64,000 bases of DNA from positions 1,984,001 through 2,048,000 of the forward strand of contig NZ_CP028924.1 in the NCBI RefSeq assembly GCF_003061515.1, written 5' to 3'. This document shows positions 1 through 10,851 of this stretch, piece after piece. A program made the position numbers and the translations under genes. The first letter of the stretch is position 1, and each line of letters opens with the position of its first letter. Below the pieces are notes generated by a model. That model did no database searches, was not told where the DNA came from, and saw only the letters and a list, made by a program, of their open reading frames with translations. The stretch is from Colwellia sp. Arc7-D (GTDB lineage Bacteria; Pseudomonadota; Gammaproteobacteria; Enterobacterales; Alteromonadaceae).

Positions 1-1
1 A

Positions 2-1231
2 ACTAAAACAGCACAAGAAATTGATCTGCAAAATTGGATAAACTTTAATCCTACGCAATTAATTAATGCTGATAATAATATCGATGCTGATTATATTGAC
101 GCATACAGAGCGTCGCCTTCATTGTTGTTTAATCAACAACAAAACCCAATCGAAATCACTAAAAGTCAATTAATCGCTGCTATTGATGCTTATAAAGGTA
201 ATGAATTTACAAAAGCCAATACGCTTGCGGTTAGCGCTTATCTTGATGGCTTTGAGTTAATTGAAAATAGCTTAGACGCGAGAGATGAAGTTTTACGGAA
301 ACAAATTGAAGTTAACCTTATTAACTTAAGGCAAGTTATCAACTCACCAGGCGAAGAAAAACAGTTAATGCAATTATCTGCGGAGATATTTACTCAGTTA
401 GATGAAGCCGAGAAATTATTAACTGGGGCTGCTTTATCGAGTGGCGCATTGTTTTCTGCGAGTTTAGTTATTTTGCTACGAGAAGGGCTTGAAGCATTAT
501 TAGTTGTTATTGCGCTAATGACCGTACTTATTAGAACCAATAGACGTGATGCCCTTAAATATGTTCATGCTGGTTGGGTTTTAGCGTTAATAGCAGGCGT
601 AGCTACATGGGCAGTAGCGCAGTCGATTATCGACATTAGTGGTGCTAGCCGAGAAATGATGGAAGGTGTTGCGGCATTACTTGCAGCGATTATGCTGTTA
701 TATGTAGGTATATGGATGCACAGTAAAACTAATGCCGAACAATGGCAGGCATATATTCAAAAACATATCAGTACGCAATTACGAGCTGGCACGCTATGGG
801 GATTAACGTTACTTGCCTTTATTGCCGTGTATCGTGAAGTGTTTGAAACAGTTTTATTTTATCAATCACTATTAACACAAGCATCGCCAGAGCAATATTC
901 AGTTGCGGTTTCAGGCTTTATTACTGGGGTTGTTATTTTAGCCATAGTTGCTTGGGCGATATTAAAGTATTCAATTAAGTTACCTATTGCGCGTTTCTTC
1001 TCTATGACGACTTATTTATTACTCGCTTTAGCGTTTATCTTAATGGGTAAAGCTATTACCGCGTTACAAGAGGCCGCTGTGATCAGTATTTCTGCATTGC
1101 CAATGCATGTTGATTTACCTTGGATTGGCGTGGGTTCTACTTGGCAGGGGGCTTTTGCTCAAATAGCGGTAATATTGTTTTTTGCTTTTTATCGCATATC
1201 GACCAAGCAAAAATCTATAAAATCGAATTAA
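2..1231 (+). CDS. FTR1 family iron permease, 5' end cut by window
   Basis: This is the C-terminal part of an FTR1/EfeU-type iron permease of the inner membrane. The frame is open back to base 2, so the true start lies before the window. A soluble helical stretch of roughly 130 residues comes first, followed by about seven hydrophobic membrane segments. Two copies of the family's REXXE iron-binding motif are visible: REGLE near 479-493 and REVFE near 835-850. Both sit inside hydrophobic segments, as expected for the channel. The protein ends with a short basic tail (TKQKSIKSN). No EfeO or EfeB partner is visible on this side. The family call is secure; whether the substrate is ferrous or ferric iron cannot be read from the fragment. 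Confidence 0.88.
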   Translation, partial: TKTAQEIDLQNWINFNPTQLINADNNIDADYIDAYRASPSLLFNQQQNPIEITKSQLIAAIDAYKGNEFTKANTLAVSAYLDGFELIENSLDARDEVLRKQIEVNLINLRQVINSPGEEKQLMQLSAEIFTQLDEAEKLLTGAALSSGALFSASLVILLREGLEALLVVIALMTVLIRTNRRDALKYVHAGWVLALIAGVATWAVAQSIIDISGASREMMEGVAALLAAIMLLYVGIWMHSKTNAEQWQAYIQKHISTQLRAGTLWGLTLLAFIAVYREVFETVLFYQSLLTQASPEQYSVAVSGFITGVVILAIVAWAILKYSIKLPIARFFSMTTYLLLALAFILMGKAITALQEAAVISISALPMHVDLPWIGVGSTWQGAFAQIAVILFFAFYRISTKQKSIKSN

Positions 1232-1266
1232 GCTATGTAGGTATTAATGCATTTTTTCGCTTGAAT

Positions 1267-1327
1267 GGTTAGCTTATAAGATGAGTTTCAGTAAGCTAAC
1301 CTAATTTTTATGAGGGGCTAAGCCCCT
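1267..1327 (+). terminator. Two hairpins after the iron permease
   Basis: A perfect 10-bp inverted repeat (1267-1276 with 1292-1301) is followed by TAATTTTTA. A GC-rich stem (AGGGGC, 1313-1318, with GCCCCT, 1322-1327) then precedes TTTATTTATT. Either could end transcription of the permease gene; the second has the stronger stem. Confidence 0.55.
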
Positions 1328-1528
1328 TTATTTATTACTTTCATCTGTATGTTAGTTTGTTTCTTGTTGGTACAAGCGCTTTATTAGTTACTTTATTAAG
1401 AGAACGGTAAATCAGTACTTAAGCCTCATATATACTTTATCGTTTAATTATCTGCCTACAAATCTTTGATACAAGCTCTCACTTTTTCGTATGTGCAGAT
1501 AACTCTCTATCTATAATTACCTATCTAT

Positions 1529-1570
1529 CACTATTCATCTATCACTATTCATCTATAAATATTCATCTAT
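1529..1570. repeat. 14-bp tandem repeat, three copies
   Basis: Unit CACTATTCATCTAT at 1529-1542 and 1543-1556 is followed by AAATATTCATCTAT at 1557-1570. Looser CTAT-rich sequence lies just upstream. It lies in the intergenic region upstream of the giant surface-protein gene. Confidence 0.85.
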
Positions 1571-1670
1571 AAATACGTCGCTCATAAACAGTCAATAATT
1601 CTATTTTTTGACACTATTTACTATTTTTTAAAATAGATACATTTGTCAATTTATCGCACTAAAATGGCTG

Positions 1671-1705
1671 TTATTCCTTATTCCTTATTCCTTATTCCTT
1701 ATTCC
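1671..1705. repeat. 7-bp tandem repeat TTATTCC, five copies
   Basis: Five exact copies of TTATTCC run from 1671 to 1705, about 165 bp before the ATG of the giant surface-protein gene. Repeats of this kind change copy number by slippage. In Haemophilus influenzae, 7-bp repeats in front of the hmw adhesin genes alter expression. A similar role here is inference. Confidence 0.9.
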
Positions 1706-1870
1706 GCATTGAGTATAAGCAACCTGGAATATTAAACATAACCACCTGAATTCCATGTAAATCTCTGGGTTACAATTTAATTAAAATTTAATTTGTGATT
1801 TTAAAATCCTTTACTAATATTAAATTTATGTTTGTAGAATAAATATTTCTAATGATTAAATGGAGTAGTC

Positions 1871-2251
1871 ATGAGTCAAACAAGTATTAAAGGTTTCCCC
1901 AAGTTAAAATCTAATCCCAGTAAGTTAAAAACATTTCTAAGTATCGCATTAGTTTGCTCTCCCTTTTATACAAATGCCATTGAGTTTTGTACAGTTCCTT
2001 CGCAAGCGGGTGAATGGGATATAATTGATGATGGGAATACTAATATAAGTGCTATTTTTCCTGTAGGTGATACGGCAACCACTATGGATGCTGTTAATCA
2101 AGTTTCATTTAAAATCATTCATGAATATGCAGGAGATCTTCAAGCTAACCTAACGACACCTGGCGGGAGTAATATTCAGTTATTTACTTTAGGGAGTCCC
2201 TCAAATTGTAGCGGGCAGATTATAATGTCAACTTTAGGGATGATGCAGTAG
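1871..2251 (+). pseudogene. N-terminal fragment of giant surface protein, frameshifted
   Basis: These 126 codons form the natural start of the protein encoded by the 7.9-kb frame that follows. The ATG at 1871 has GGAG seven bases upstream. The product opens with a basic stretch and a hydrophobic signal peptide ending YTNA, then the first half of a P-domain (the subtilisin/proprotein-convertase accessory domain), including DLQANLTTPGG and a Cys in SNCSG. The frame stops at TAG 2249-2251. The same domain continues at once in the next frame ([11 protein letters not shown] from 2224). Going from this frame to the next requires re-reading one base between 2212 and 2248, so the DNA appears to lack one base relative to an intact gene. 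It may be a real mutation or a sequencing error. Confidence 0.75.
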
Positions 2252-5200
2252 CTGGCCCTATTCTAGTTGATGATCCTGGTGGTGATGACACCGTATGTAA
2301 TTCAGCTGCAACAACAAGATCTGCTGCAGTTACTGGCACTGGGGGTACTGGTAGTCCATTTGTGTTTACACCAACGGATTTAGTTGCTGTTCCCGCAATC
2401 GCAGGTAATGTTTTACCTCTAGATTCATTAACAAACTTGGTAGGTACACCTATAGGTACATGGAATATTTTTGTTAATGACGCTTTTAGTCAAGATGTCG
2501 GTTCTATTCGTGAAGTTTGTATCGATATTGATTACTCGTCTGCAACCTATGATATTTGGGTAAGTAAAAATAATACTTGTTCAGATCAAGTTGACAATTT
2601 AAGCTTTGTTCAGGGAGAAACTGGTTATATTTGCTATGAATTATCTAATCAGGGCACACAAACATGGGAGTTAATTTCTGCAGATAATAGTAACAACCAT
2701 TTAGCAGACTTATCGGCATTAGAGGGTGATTATGCAATAAAAAATGCACCTGGTGATTCAAAAGTTTTTGTACAATCTTTCAAAGCAGGCCAAGCGCTAA
2801 CACCCGTTGGTACTTCTACATTGACAGGGGCTGTAACGGTTCGTGGTACTGACACTGTATTCACTTCGGCTGACTCATTAACTACTGACGAAACTATAGA
2901 TATAACTGTTACAGCTGTTCCTCCAACAGTTGCGGTTACGCTTGATGACACTGACTTAATTGCAGGTGAAACTGCTTTAGTAACTTTTAGTTTTAATGAA
3001 GAAGTTGTAGGATTTGATGTTAGCGATGTTACGTCACCAAATGGTGTTTTGAGCAACTTTATCGTAGATCCATCTGACCCTACTATTTATACTGCAACAT
3101 TTACTCCAACTGAAGATATAGAAGATGCAACAAATACCATAGATGTTGGTTCTGGGTATCAAGATTTAGATTCAAACTCTGGGAGCTCTGCCAGTTCACC
3201 AAACTACACTATAGAAACTTTAGCACCTATTGTTGCTATAAGTAGCGCCCCTAATGTTAATGCAACCAATGCAGGTTCTTACCCTGTAAGCGGTACATGT
3301 ACAACTGGAGATGGTCTAGTCACCGTTGCAATTGCTGGAGCTACACCTGCTAGTCAAACAGTAAGCTGTTCTGGAACTGGTACGTGGAACGCAACATTTG
3401 ATGTCAGTGCGATCGCTGATGGTACTGATGTTATTTCCGCAGATGCAAGCCAAACAGATACTGCGGGTAATACTGGTAATGCTACTCAGGTAAAAGCAAA
3501 TAAAGATATCGTAGCACCTACAGTTGCTATTAATACATTAAATGATGCCAACGCATCTAATTCAAGTGCATATCCAATAACGGGCAGTTGTTCTATTGGT
3601 GATGGCAATGTTACGGTATTTGTTGCTGGTGCAACACCAGCGAATCAAGCTGTAACATGTACTGCAGCTGGTACTTGGACTGCAACTTTTGATGTAAGTG
3701 CCATTGCTGATGGCAGCAATGCCATTATTGCTGATGCAATGCAAACAGATGCCTCGGGTAACAGTGGCAGTGCGACACAAGTAACAGCGGATAAAGATGT
3801 AGTTGCACCCAATGTAGTGATTAACGCTTTAAATGATGCAAATGCAACCAATTCATCGGCATATGGTGTAACCGGAACTTGTACGATAAATGATGGTGAT
3901 GTGACTGTTTCGATTGTTGGCGCAACACCGAGTTCTCAAGCGGTAACTTGTACTGCAGCTGGTACATGGACGGCGACTTTTAATGTAAGCTCCATTGCAG
4001 ATGGCGACAATGTCGTTGTTGCAAATGCAATGCAAACTGACAATTCTGGTAATACCGATAGCGCTACACAATTAACCGCTGATAAAGACACATCTGTACC
4101 TGTAGTTACGGTTGACCCCTTAGTTGAAGTAAATGCAGCTAATGTTGCTACTTACCCTGTAAGCGGAACCTGTAGTATTGGCGATGGTAATGTTGCTGTA
4201 ATGTTGCCTGGTGCGAGTCCAGCTAGTCAGAGTGTTGTCTGTAATCCTGATGGTACTTGGACGGCGACTTTCGATGTAAGTGCCATTGCCGATGGTGCAG
4301 ATAGCATTGTAGTTAACGCCAGCCAAACAGATGCTTCAGGAAACACAACTAGTACAGCAAACCAAACAAGTGATAAAGACAGCACTCTTCCTGTTATTGC
4401 TATCAACACTTTAGTAGATGGTAATATTGTTAACAGAACGAGTTATCCTGTAAACGGAACATGTACTATAGGTGACGGTAATGTGACGGTGAATATTGTT
4501 GGTGCTACCCCTAGTACCCAATCGGTAGCCTGTAATCCAGATGGAACTTGGAGTTCAACGTTTGATGTTAGTGCTATAGCAGATGGCGCAGACGTAATTG
4601 TTGCTGATGCTAGTCAAACGGATTCATTTGGTAATGTCGGTAATGCAGTGCAAGAATCTGCTAACAAAGATGAAGACCAGCCTATTGTTTCTATTTTAAA
4701 TGCTCCTGTGACCATCAATAATAATGATTCTTTTGTACTGACCTTTGAGTTTAGTGAAGATGTTTTAAACTTTGACTTAAGCGATATCATCTTTAATAAC
4801 GCCACATTAGCTAACTTCACAGTAATTGATGGCAACACTTACACGGTTGAGGTTACACCTGATGGTGCTGGTAACGTTGATATAGGTTTACTGTTAGCGG
4901 CGGCTCAAGATTCTACTGGGAATGATACTAACGCAACAGCTGTTGAAGTTATTTATGATCAAGACAATGATGGCATAAGTGATGAAGATGAAATTGCATT
5001 AGGGCTTGATCCTACCAGCAATGATAGTGATAAAGACGGCATTCCTGATGGCACAGAAGTCGGTGATGTTAATAACCCTAACGATAGCGATTCCGATGGG
5101 ATGATTGATGCAATTGATCCTGATGACGATAACGATGGCATAGCGACAGTCAATGAAGACGCTAATCTAGATGCTGACAATAACCCTGCTACAGGTATTA

Positions 5201-8200
5201 CTGATAGTGATGGTGACGGTATACCAGACTATTTAGATACTGATTCAGATGGCGATAATATTTCAGATGCTAATGAGTCAGTGGCTACTGGTATTGATAG
5301 CGACAATGACGGTATTGATGATGCTATTGATGTAGACGAAACAGGTGGCGTTGATGCTAATGGTGATGGTGTTGATGATAATGTTGCACCAGCGAATACC
5401 GATGGCGATTTAGCACCTGATTATATTGATGTCGATAGTGATGGCGATGGTATACCTGATTATTGGGAGTCAGGAGCTTTAAATGTCGATTCTGATATGG
5501 ACGGTATTGATGATGCTTTTGACGTTGATATTACTGGCGGTTCAGATATAAATGGTGATGGTATAGATGACAATGCTACGCCTCCAAATAATGATGCTGA
5601 CACTTCTCCCGACTTTCAGGATCTCGACAGTGATAATGACGGTATCTCAGATGCAATTGAGTCTGGGGCATTAGGTATTGACACTGATGGTGATGGTATT
5701 GATGACTATTTTGACGTTGACCAAACTGGCGGAGTAGATGCCAATGGTGATGGCATTGATGATGATGTTATGCCTATTGATACTGATAATGATGGCATTC
5801 CAGATTTTCAAGACCCAGATAGTGATAATGACGGTTTACCTGATGTGATTGAAACTGGAGCGACTGGCATTGATACCGATGGTGATGGTATTGATGATGC
5901 TTTTGATGTGAACCAAACAGGTGGTGTTGATCTTGATGGTGATGGAATGGATGATAACACCAGCCCATACGCACTAGACTCAGACGGTGATGGTATTGCA
6001 GATCATTTAGATAACGATAGTGATAATGATGGTTTAAATGATGGCGTTGAAGCAGGCCTAAGTGGCAATGACACTGACGGTGATGGCATTGATGACAGTA
6101 TTGATGTAGATGAAACTGGCGGCACCGATACTAACTCTGATGGCATAGATGATGATTTTATTCCTGTAGATACTGATTCAGATGGTATACCTGATTACCT
6201 GGACCCAGATAGTGATAATGATGGTTTACCTGACACATTAGAAGGTAACAATGATACTGATATGGATGGTATTCCAGACTATCTTGACTCAGATAGCGAT
6301 GGTGACGGTATTGATGACGGTGTTGAATCTGGCGCTACGGGTATGGACAGCGATAATGATGGTATAGATGACGCCTTTGATGTTGATGAAACCGGTGGTA
6401 CTGATGCTAATAACGATGGTGTCGATGACAATATTGCTTTACCTGATAGTGATGAAGATGGCAGACCAGACTTCCAAGACAGTGATGTAGACACTGATGG
6501 AGATGGTATTCCTGATGTTGTAGAAGGTAATGGTGACATGGATGGTGATGGTATCCCTAACTATCTAGACCTAGATTCTGATGGTGATGGCATTAATGAT
6601 GCTTCAGAAGGAGCGATTGACTCAGATAGTGATGGAATACCTGATTACTTAGACCTAGATTCTGACGGCGATGGTATCAGTGATACATTGGAAGGAAATA
6701 GCGATAATGATGGTGATGGAATCCCTAATTATTTAGACCTTGATTCCGATGGTGATGGTATCAGTGATGCAGATGAAGGTAATGTTGACAGTGATGGCGA
6801 TGGTATTCCTGATTATCTAGACCTAGATTCTGACGGCGACGGTATTAGTGATGCAGATGAAGGTAATGGTGATGCTGATGGCGATGGTATTCCTGATTAT
6901 CTAGATCAAGACTCTGACGGTGACGGTATTAGTGATGCTGAAGAAGGTAATGGTGATTCTGATGGTGATGGTATTCCTGACTATTTAGACGGTGACTCTG
7001 ATGGTGATGGCATCAACGATGCAGACGAGGGGAATGGTGATACTGATGGCGATGGTATTCCTGACTATTTAGATGGTGACTCTGATGGTGATGGTATTAG
7101 CGATGCTGTTGAAGGATCAGGAGATAGTGATGGCGATGGTACGCCTGACTACTTAGACACTAGCCTAGATGAAGATGGCGATGGCATTCCAGATATTGTT
7201 GAAGGTACAGGTGATGATGATATGGATGGAATTCCTAATTATCTTGATACCGATTCAGATAACGATGGCATTGTTGATGGTTTTGAAGCGGGCAATAGCG
7301 GTCTCGATACCGATGGTGATGGCATTGATGATAGCTTTGATGTTGATCAAACGGGTGGCCAAGATGCAAACGGTGATGGTATTGATGACGATATAGTACC
7401 AACTGATACTGACAATGATGGTATTGCAGATTATATCGATTTAGATAGCGATAATGAAGGTGTTCCAGATGTAGTCGAATCGCAATTAAACATAGTTGAT
7501 ACTGATGGCGATGGTATTGAGGACCAATATGATGTAGATGCTACGGGTGGTGTTGATACTGATGGTGATGGTATAGATGATGCGTTCGATGTAGATGCAA
7601 CGGGTGGTTTTGATGCTGACGGTGATGGCATTGATGATGCAACGCTTATATTTACAGACACCGATGGTGACGGGTTAGCCGATTATTTAGACCAAGATAG
7701 TGATAATGATGGTATCAGCGACAGTGTCGAAAGTGATATTAGTGGACAAGATGTTGACATGGATGGAATTGATGATGCATTCGATATCGACTTTACTGGT
7801 GGTATGGATGCTAACAATGACGGTATAGATGATAGCGTTAACTTAACCGATACTGATGGTGACGGCATTATTGATATGCATGATCTAGACAGCGATAACG
7901 ATGGCTTACTTGATACTCAAGAAGCCGGTGTTGTTGACGACAATGGTGATGGTTTTGCTGATGATACTAGTGTGTTGATCACAGATCCGATTGATACAGA
8001 TGGCGATGGTATCTCTGATTATCGTGATTTAGACAGTGATAACGATGGCATCTTCGACATTGTGGGCACACCAGGAGCTGGTTTAGATATAAATAATGAC
8101 GGCATGATTGACCCCACAGATGATATTGACGGTGATGGTATTTATGACAGTTACGACGCTAACCCTGGAGGGCGTGGTACCAGCCCAGGAATCGATCCTG

Positions 8201-10071
8201 ATGGGGATGGTATACCATCGCATATTGATAAAGATGATGATAACGATGGTATATCTGATGTTGTAGAAGGTGTAGGCGATAGTGATGGAGATGGTATTCC
8301 AGACTATTTAGATGTTGATAGTGATAACGATGGCTTACCTGATTCATTTGAAACTAATAGGCCACTACCGACAGGAATGGATTCAGACGCTGATGGTATC
8401 GATGATGCATTTGATGTAGATGTAACAGGTGGTATAGATAGCGATGGTGATGGTATTGATGATGTTTTTACTATCATAGATACCGATAATGACGGTATTC
8501 CTGATTATCTTGATCTAGATTCTGATGGTGATGGTATCAAAGATAGCCAAGAGCAGGTGCTTATTGTACTAAGTGGAGTTGACAGTGATAACGACGGTAT
8601 CGATGATGCTATAGATGTAGACTTTACCCTTGGAACAGATGCAAATGGTGATGGCATTGATGACAATTCACTTGATTTACTAGATATAGATGGAGATGGA
8701 GTGCCTAACTTTAGAGACATTGATAGTGATGGAGACGGAATAAACGATGCTACTGAAGGTAATGTAGACACTGATGGTGATGGAATCCCAGACTATAAAG
8801 ATATTGATAGTGATGGTGATGGCGTACCTGACAGCCAAGAAAATGGAGACTTCAACAATGACGGTATTAATGACAGCCTGCAAGAACCTCGTCAAGTGGA
8901 GTCAACATTAAAAGGTGCGGGTAGTAGTGGGTTATTAATTTTAGGAGGATTGTTCTTAATGGTAGCACTGAGTAGGAAGCGCCAATTTATGGCATTAGCT
9001 TTATTAGTATCGATAAGTGTATCTGGCCAAGCTAAAGACAACTGTCAAGGCCTTGAAGATGAAAGCTGCTGGTATCTTTCTGGCGGGCTTGGGATGTCTT
9101 ATCTTGACCCTAACGAAAACAATACTGGTTGGAAAACGTTTGATGACAAAGATACCGCCTTCAAACTTTATGGTGGCTATGCTTTTAATGAGCACTGGTT
9201 TGCTGAGCTAAGCTACACAGACTTAGGTGAAGCGCTATTAAGCAACCGTAACCCCAATCTTCAAGATACCTTAAAAGTAGATTATTCTGGAGTGGCTTTA
9301 CAGGCAGGTTATTGGCTCAAACCGGTTGAAGCACAATGGAACGCTTTTATCAGAGCTGGTATTTCGAAGATAGACTCTAGCAGTAATCTTGAGCAATACC
9401 ACGAGCAACTTAATAGTACCCAATTTGTCATTGGTGCAGGTATTCAATGGCGCTTTAGTGATAACTGGATGACAAGGTTAGAAGTCGACAGTTATGATAA
9501 AGACGCGTTTTTCTTGGGGTTAAGTATTAGCCGATTTTTCGGTGACAGTAACGCCAGAAAATCGACAGCTATGACTAAGCCAACTCCTCGACCTGAGGTG
9601 ATATCTGAACCCATTCCTGTGGTTGCTCCAGTAAGGAACCAAGATGTAGATGCTGACGGTGTACTGAATAAATTAGATAAATGTCCAGACACATCAAAAG
9701 GACTGGTCGTGAATGAACAAGGTTGCCCAGTCGCACAAAAAGTGATTATTCAGTTTGATAATAATTCAACGGTTATTGGAGATAAATTTAAACTACAAAT
9801 TGATGATATAGCAGCTCAATTACGCCTTTATAAAGAAGTTAATATTACTTTAGAAGGGCATACTGACTGGCGCGGAAAGCAGACATTAAATCAGCCTCTG
9901 TCTGAGTCAAGAGCACGCGCCGTTGCTGAAGCTTTAATGCAGGCCACTAATTTACCTGAATCTGCTTTCACAATAATGGGTCATGGAGAACTTAAACCCA
10001 TTGATAGCAATAAAACAGAAATTGGTCGATATAATAATCGCAGAGTTGAAGTGCTTATTAAAGGCCATTAA
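2212..10071 (+). CDS. Giant calcium-binding TSP3-repeat / OmpA surface protein
   Basis: With the upstream fragment this makes a protein of about 2,730 residues; alone it could start only at weak sites such as GTG 2362. Domain order by nucleotide: rest of a P-domain (2212-2560); CARDB-like and Ig-like segments (2560-3215); five Ig-like repeats of about 97 residues (3217-4677); another Ig-like domain (4680-4950); about 1,300 residues of thrombospondin type 3 repeats, [12 protein letters not shown] type, with calcium-binding Asp ladders (4960-8880). A sorting-tail-like segment follows: GAGSSG, hydrophobic stretch, SRKR (8914-8982). Next comes a signal-peptide-like run (8983-9033), an OmpA-like beta barrel (9060-9545), one more TSP3 unit (about 9640-9730) and an OmpA peptidoglycan-binding domain with the TDWRG...N..LS..RA..V pattern (9735-10071). 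It is probably an outer-membrane-anchored adhesin or matrix protein. The 7.9-kb frame has no other break. Confidence 0.8.
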   Translation, partial: RADYNVNFRDDAVAGPILVDDPGGDDTVCNSAATTRSAAVTGTGGTGSPFVFTPTDLVAVPAIAGNVLPLDSLTNLVGTPIGTWNIFVNDAFSQDVGSIREVCIDIDYSSATYDIWVSKNNTCSDQVDNLSFVQGETGYICYELSNQGTQTWELISADNSNNHLADLSALEGDYAIKNAPGDSKVFVQSFKAGQALTPVGTSTLTGAVTVRGTDTVFTSADSLTTDETIDITVTAVPPTVAVTLDDTDLIAGETALVTFSFNEEVVGFDVSDVTSPNGVLSNFIVDPSDPTIYTATFTPTEDIEDATNTIDVGSGYQDLDSNSGSSASSPNYTIETLAPIVAISSAPNVNATNAGSYPVSGTCTTGDGLVTVAIAGATPASQTVSCSGTGTWNATFDVSAIADGTDVISADASQTDTAGNTGNATQVKANKDIVAPTVAINTLNDANASNSSAYPITGSCSIGDGNVTVFVAGATPANQAVTCTAAGTWTATFDVSAIADGSNAIIADAMQTDASGNSGSATQVTADKDVVAPNVVINALNDANATNSSAYGVTGTCTINDGDVTVSIVGATPSSQAVTCTAAGTWTATFNVSSIADGDNVVVANAMQTDNSGNTDSATQLTADKDTSVPVVTVDPLVEVNAANVATYPVSGTCSIGDGNVAVMLPGASPASQSVVCNPDGTWTATFDVSAIADGADSIVVNASQTDASGNTTSTANQTSDKDSTLPVIAINTLVDGNIVNRTSYPVNGTCTIGDGNVTVNIVGATPSTQSVACNPDGTWSSTFDVSAIADGADVIVADASQTDSFGNVGNAVQESANKDEDQPIVSILNAPVTINNNDSFVLTFEFSEDVLNFDLSDIIFNNATLANFTVIDGNTYTVEVTPDGAGNVDIGLLLAAAQDSTGNDTNATAVEVIYDQDNDGISDEDEIALGLDPTSNDSDKDGIPDGTEVGDVNNPNDSDSDGMIDAIDPDDDNDGIATVNEDANLDADNNPATGITDSDGDGIPDYLDTDSDGDNISDANESVATGIDSDNDGIDDAIDVDETGGVDANGDGVDDNVAPANTDGDLAPDYIDVDSDGDGIPDYWESGALNVDSDMDGIDDAFDVDITGGSDINGDGIDDNATPPNNDADTSPDFQDLDSDNDGISDAIESGALGIDTDGDGIDDYFDVDQTGGVDANGDGIDDDVMPIDTDNDGIPDFQDPDSDNDGLPDVIETGATGIDTDGDGIDDAFDVNQTGGVDLDGDGMDDNTSPYALDSDGDGIADHLDNDSDNDGLNDGVEAGLSGNDTDGDGIDDSIDVDETGGTDTNSDGIDDDFIPVDTDSDGIPDYLDPDSDNDGLPDTLEGNNDTDMDGIPDYLDSDSDGDGIDDGVESGATGMDSDNDGIDDAFDVDETGGTDANNDGVDDNIALPDSDEDGRPDFQDSDVDTDGDGIPDVVEGNGDMDGDGIPNYLDLDSDGDGINDASEGAIDSDSDGIPDYLDLDSDGDGISDTLEGNSDNDGDGIPNYLDLDSDGDGISDADEGNVDSDGDGIPDYLDLDSDGDGISDADEGNGDADGDGIPDYLDQDSDGDGISDAEEGNGDSDGDGIPDYLDGDSDGDGINDADEGNGDTDGDGIPDYLDGDSDGDGISDAVEGSGDSDGDGTPDYLDTSLDEDGDGIPDIVEGTGDDDMDGIPNYLDTDSDNDGIVDGFEAGNSGLDTDGDGIDDSFDVDQTGGQDANGDGIDDDIVPTDTDNDGIADYIDLDSDNEGVPDVVESQLNIVDTDGDGIEDQYDVDATGGVDTDGDGIDDAFDVDATGGFDADGDGIDDATLIFTDTDGDGLADYLDQDSDNDGISDSVESDISGQDVDMDGIDDAFDIDFTGGMDANNDGIDDSVNLTDTDGDGIIDMHDLDSDNDGLLDTQEAGVVDDNGDGFADDTSVLITDPIDTDGDGISDYRDLDSDNDGIFDIVGTPGAGLDINNDGMIDPTDDIDGDGIYDSYDANPGGRGTSPGIDPDGDGIPSHIDKDDDNDGISDVVEGVGDSDGDGIPDYLDVDSDNDGLPDSFETNRPLPTGMDSDADGIDDAFDVDVTGGIDSDGDGIDDVFTIIDTDNDGIPDYLDLDSDGDGIKDSQEQVLIVLSGVDSDNDGIDDAIDVDFTLGTDANGDGIDDNSLDLLDIDGDGVPNFRDIDSDGDGINDATEGNVDTDGDGIPDYKDIDSDGDGVPDSQENGDFNNDGINDSLQEPRQVESTLKGAGSSGLLILGGLFLMVALSRKRQFMALALLVSISVSGQAKDNCQGLEDESCWYLSGGLGMSYLDPNENNTGWKTFDDKDTAFKLYGGYAFNEHWFAELSYTDLGEALLSNRNPNLQDTLKVDYSGVALQAGYWLKPVEAQWNAFIRAGISKIDSSSNLEQYHEQLNSTQFVIGAGIQWRFSDNWMTRLEVDSYDKDAFFLGLSISRFFGDSNARKSTAMTKPTPRPEVISEPIPVVAPVRNQDVDADGVLNKLDKCPDTSKGLVVNEQGCPVAQKVIIQFDNNSTVIGDKFKLQIDDIAAQLRLYKEVNITLEGHTDWRGKQTLNQPLSESRARAVAEALMQATNLPESAFTIMGHGELKPIDSNKTEIGRYNNRRVEVLIKGH
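3217..4677 (+). repeat. Five Ig-like domain repeats of about 291-294 bp
   Basis: Five consecutive copies start near 3217, 3511, 3801, 4090 and 4384. Each encodes a domain opening with a Pro-[VT]-V-A-I-like strand, a YPVSGTC motif, a DG.VTV strand, [18 protein letters not shown] and ending in NKD or DKD. Two Cys per copy could form a disulfide outside the cell. Copies differ enough at DNA level to be old duplications. Confidence 0.85.
6488..7190 (+). repeat. 84-bp tandem repeats inside the TSP3 region
   Basis: Within the calcium-binding region, a 28-residue unit (G-N/[22 protein letters not shown]) is repeated about eight times. DNA identity between neighbouring copies is high. This is the most homogeneous part of the TSP3 region and the likeliest place for copy-number change or assembly collapse. 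Confidence 0.8.
8959..10071 (+). other. Possible internal start for the OmpA part
   Basis: AGGAGG at 8943-8948 lies ten bases before an in-frame ATG at 8959. From that ATG the product opens [10 protein letters not shown], a hydrophobic core and SGQA followed by KDN, a textbook signal peptide. A complete eight-strand OmpA barrel and an OmpA C-terminal domain follow (370 residues). The OmpA part could therefore be made separately as well as being fused to the giant protein. AGGAGG is also simply the codon pair for Gly-Gly, so coincidence is possible. Confidence 0.4.
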
Positions 10072-10154
10072 AAGTGGGTAGGTAAGTTACATCTACAAGT
10101 TAATATATTTGTAATATTAATGTAAAAGCAGGTGTATATAAATATAGAAAGATT

Positions 10155-10184
10155 AAAAGGAATGCTAATGCATTCCTTTTTTTT
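10155..10184. terminator. Bidirectional terminator between surface protein and tdk
   Basis: Perfect 11-bp stem AAAAGGAATGC (10155-10165) with GCATTCCTTTT (10170-10180), loop TAAT, and a run of eight T (10177-10184). The A-run on the other side lets it serve the convergent tdk gene too. Confidence 0.92.
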
Positions 10185-10201
10185 AATGTGCTAAAAACGA
10201 A

Positions 10202-10789
10202 TTAAATTGAAGAATTCCAAACAAGTGCTTTGAAGTGTTTACGACACAGTGATTCGTATCGCTCATTACCACCAACTTCAATTTGTTCTCCACCTTTAAC
10301 TGCTTGGCCATTCTCATCACAGCGCATAACAAAATTGGCTTTTTTTCCACAATGACAAATAGTTTTTAATTCGACTAATTTATCAGCCCAAGCTAATAGC
10401 GCAGCACTACCATTAAAGGTTTCACCAAGAAAATCTGTTCGTATGCCATAAGCCAATACAGGAACTTTTAATTCATCAACAATATCGGTTAGCTCTTTAA
10501 CCTGTAGTTTTGTTAAAAACTGAGCTTCGTCTATTAATATACAGGCAATTTTACGTTCACTAATTTGCTGTTTGACTTGGTTAAATATGTCGGTTTTGTC
10601 ATCAAAAAGCAGGGCGTCAGCTTGAATACCTAATCTTGATGAAACTTTGCCCTTGGCAAATCTATCGTCTATTTGTGCAGTAAACAATAAAGTGTTTAAG
10701 CCGCGTTCTTGATAATTATAAGACGACTGTAATAGGTGGGTCGATTTACCGGCATTCATGGTTGAATAATAAAAGTATAATTGCGCCAT
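10202..10789 (-). CDS. tdk: Thymidine kinase
   Basis: Phosphorylates thymidine (and deoxyuridine) with ATP to feed dTMP synthesis in the cytoplasm. At 195 residues it has the normal size for the bacterial type II enzyme. The P-loop STMNAGKST is at residues 9-17, the Walker B/catalytic DEAQFL begins at residue 87 with the general-base Glu at 88, and the zinc ribbon cysteines are in CHCGKKA, MRC and LCRKH near the C-terminus. It is the last gene of a minus-strand nucleoside-salvage run (udk, nupC family, deoC, tdk), 62 bp after deoC, and ends against a bidirectional terminator. Confidence 0.96.
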   Translation of the reverse strand: MAQLYFYYSTMNAGKSTHLLQSSYNYQERGLNTLLFTAQIDDRFAKGKVSSRLGIQADALLFDDKTDIFNQVKQQISERKIACILIDEAQFLTKLQVKELTDIVDELKVPVLAYGIRTDFLGETFNGSAALLAWADKLVELKTICHCGKKANFVMRCDENGQAVKGGEQIEVGGNERYESLCRKHFKALVWNSSI

Positions 10790-10851
10790 TGATCAATAAT
10801 GTCCTAATTATGGTTGTTTGCTTAATTACTGTATTTACTTAAAATATAGTA

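Larger units (their letters stand above)
1328..1870. other. Gene-free leader with two short tandem arrays
   Basis: This stretch between the permease and the giant surface-protein gene has no plausible gene. It is very AT-rich and holds a 14-bp tandem repeat (1529-1570) and a 7-bp tandem repeat (1671-1705), described separately. It presumably contains the promoter of the giant gene, but no single promoter stands out. A GGAG ribosome binding site (1861-1864) lies just before the ATG at 1871. Confidence 0.6.

Noticed and set aside
1671..1705. Transposon end or direct repeat from an insertion
   Set aside because: Five short exact tandem copies with no inverted repeats or transposase nearby are simple-sequence repeats, not an element end.
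2209..2251. Programmed -1 ribosomal frameshift in the giant gene
   Set aside because: No X-XXY-YYZ slippery heptamer or clear downstream pseudoknot was seen at the switch point; a missing base is simpler. Kept open only as a test in the findings.
4959..8895. Long antisense reading frames (Ser/Pro- or His/Tyr-rich) inside the TSP3 region
   Set aside because: They are shadows of GAT/GGT-rich Asp-Gly codons on the plus strand and show no starts, signals or family resemblance.
9004..9211. Short antisense and alternate-frame ORFs in the OmpA region
   Set aside because: They lie wholly inside the well-supported OmpA barrel coding frame and have no domain signature.
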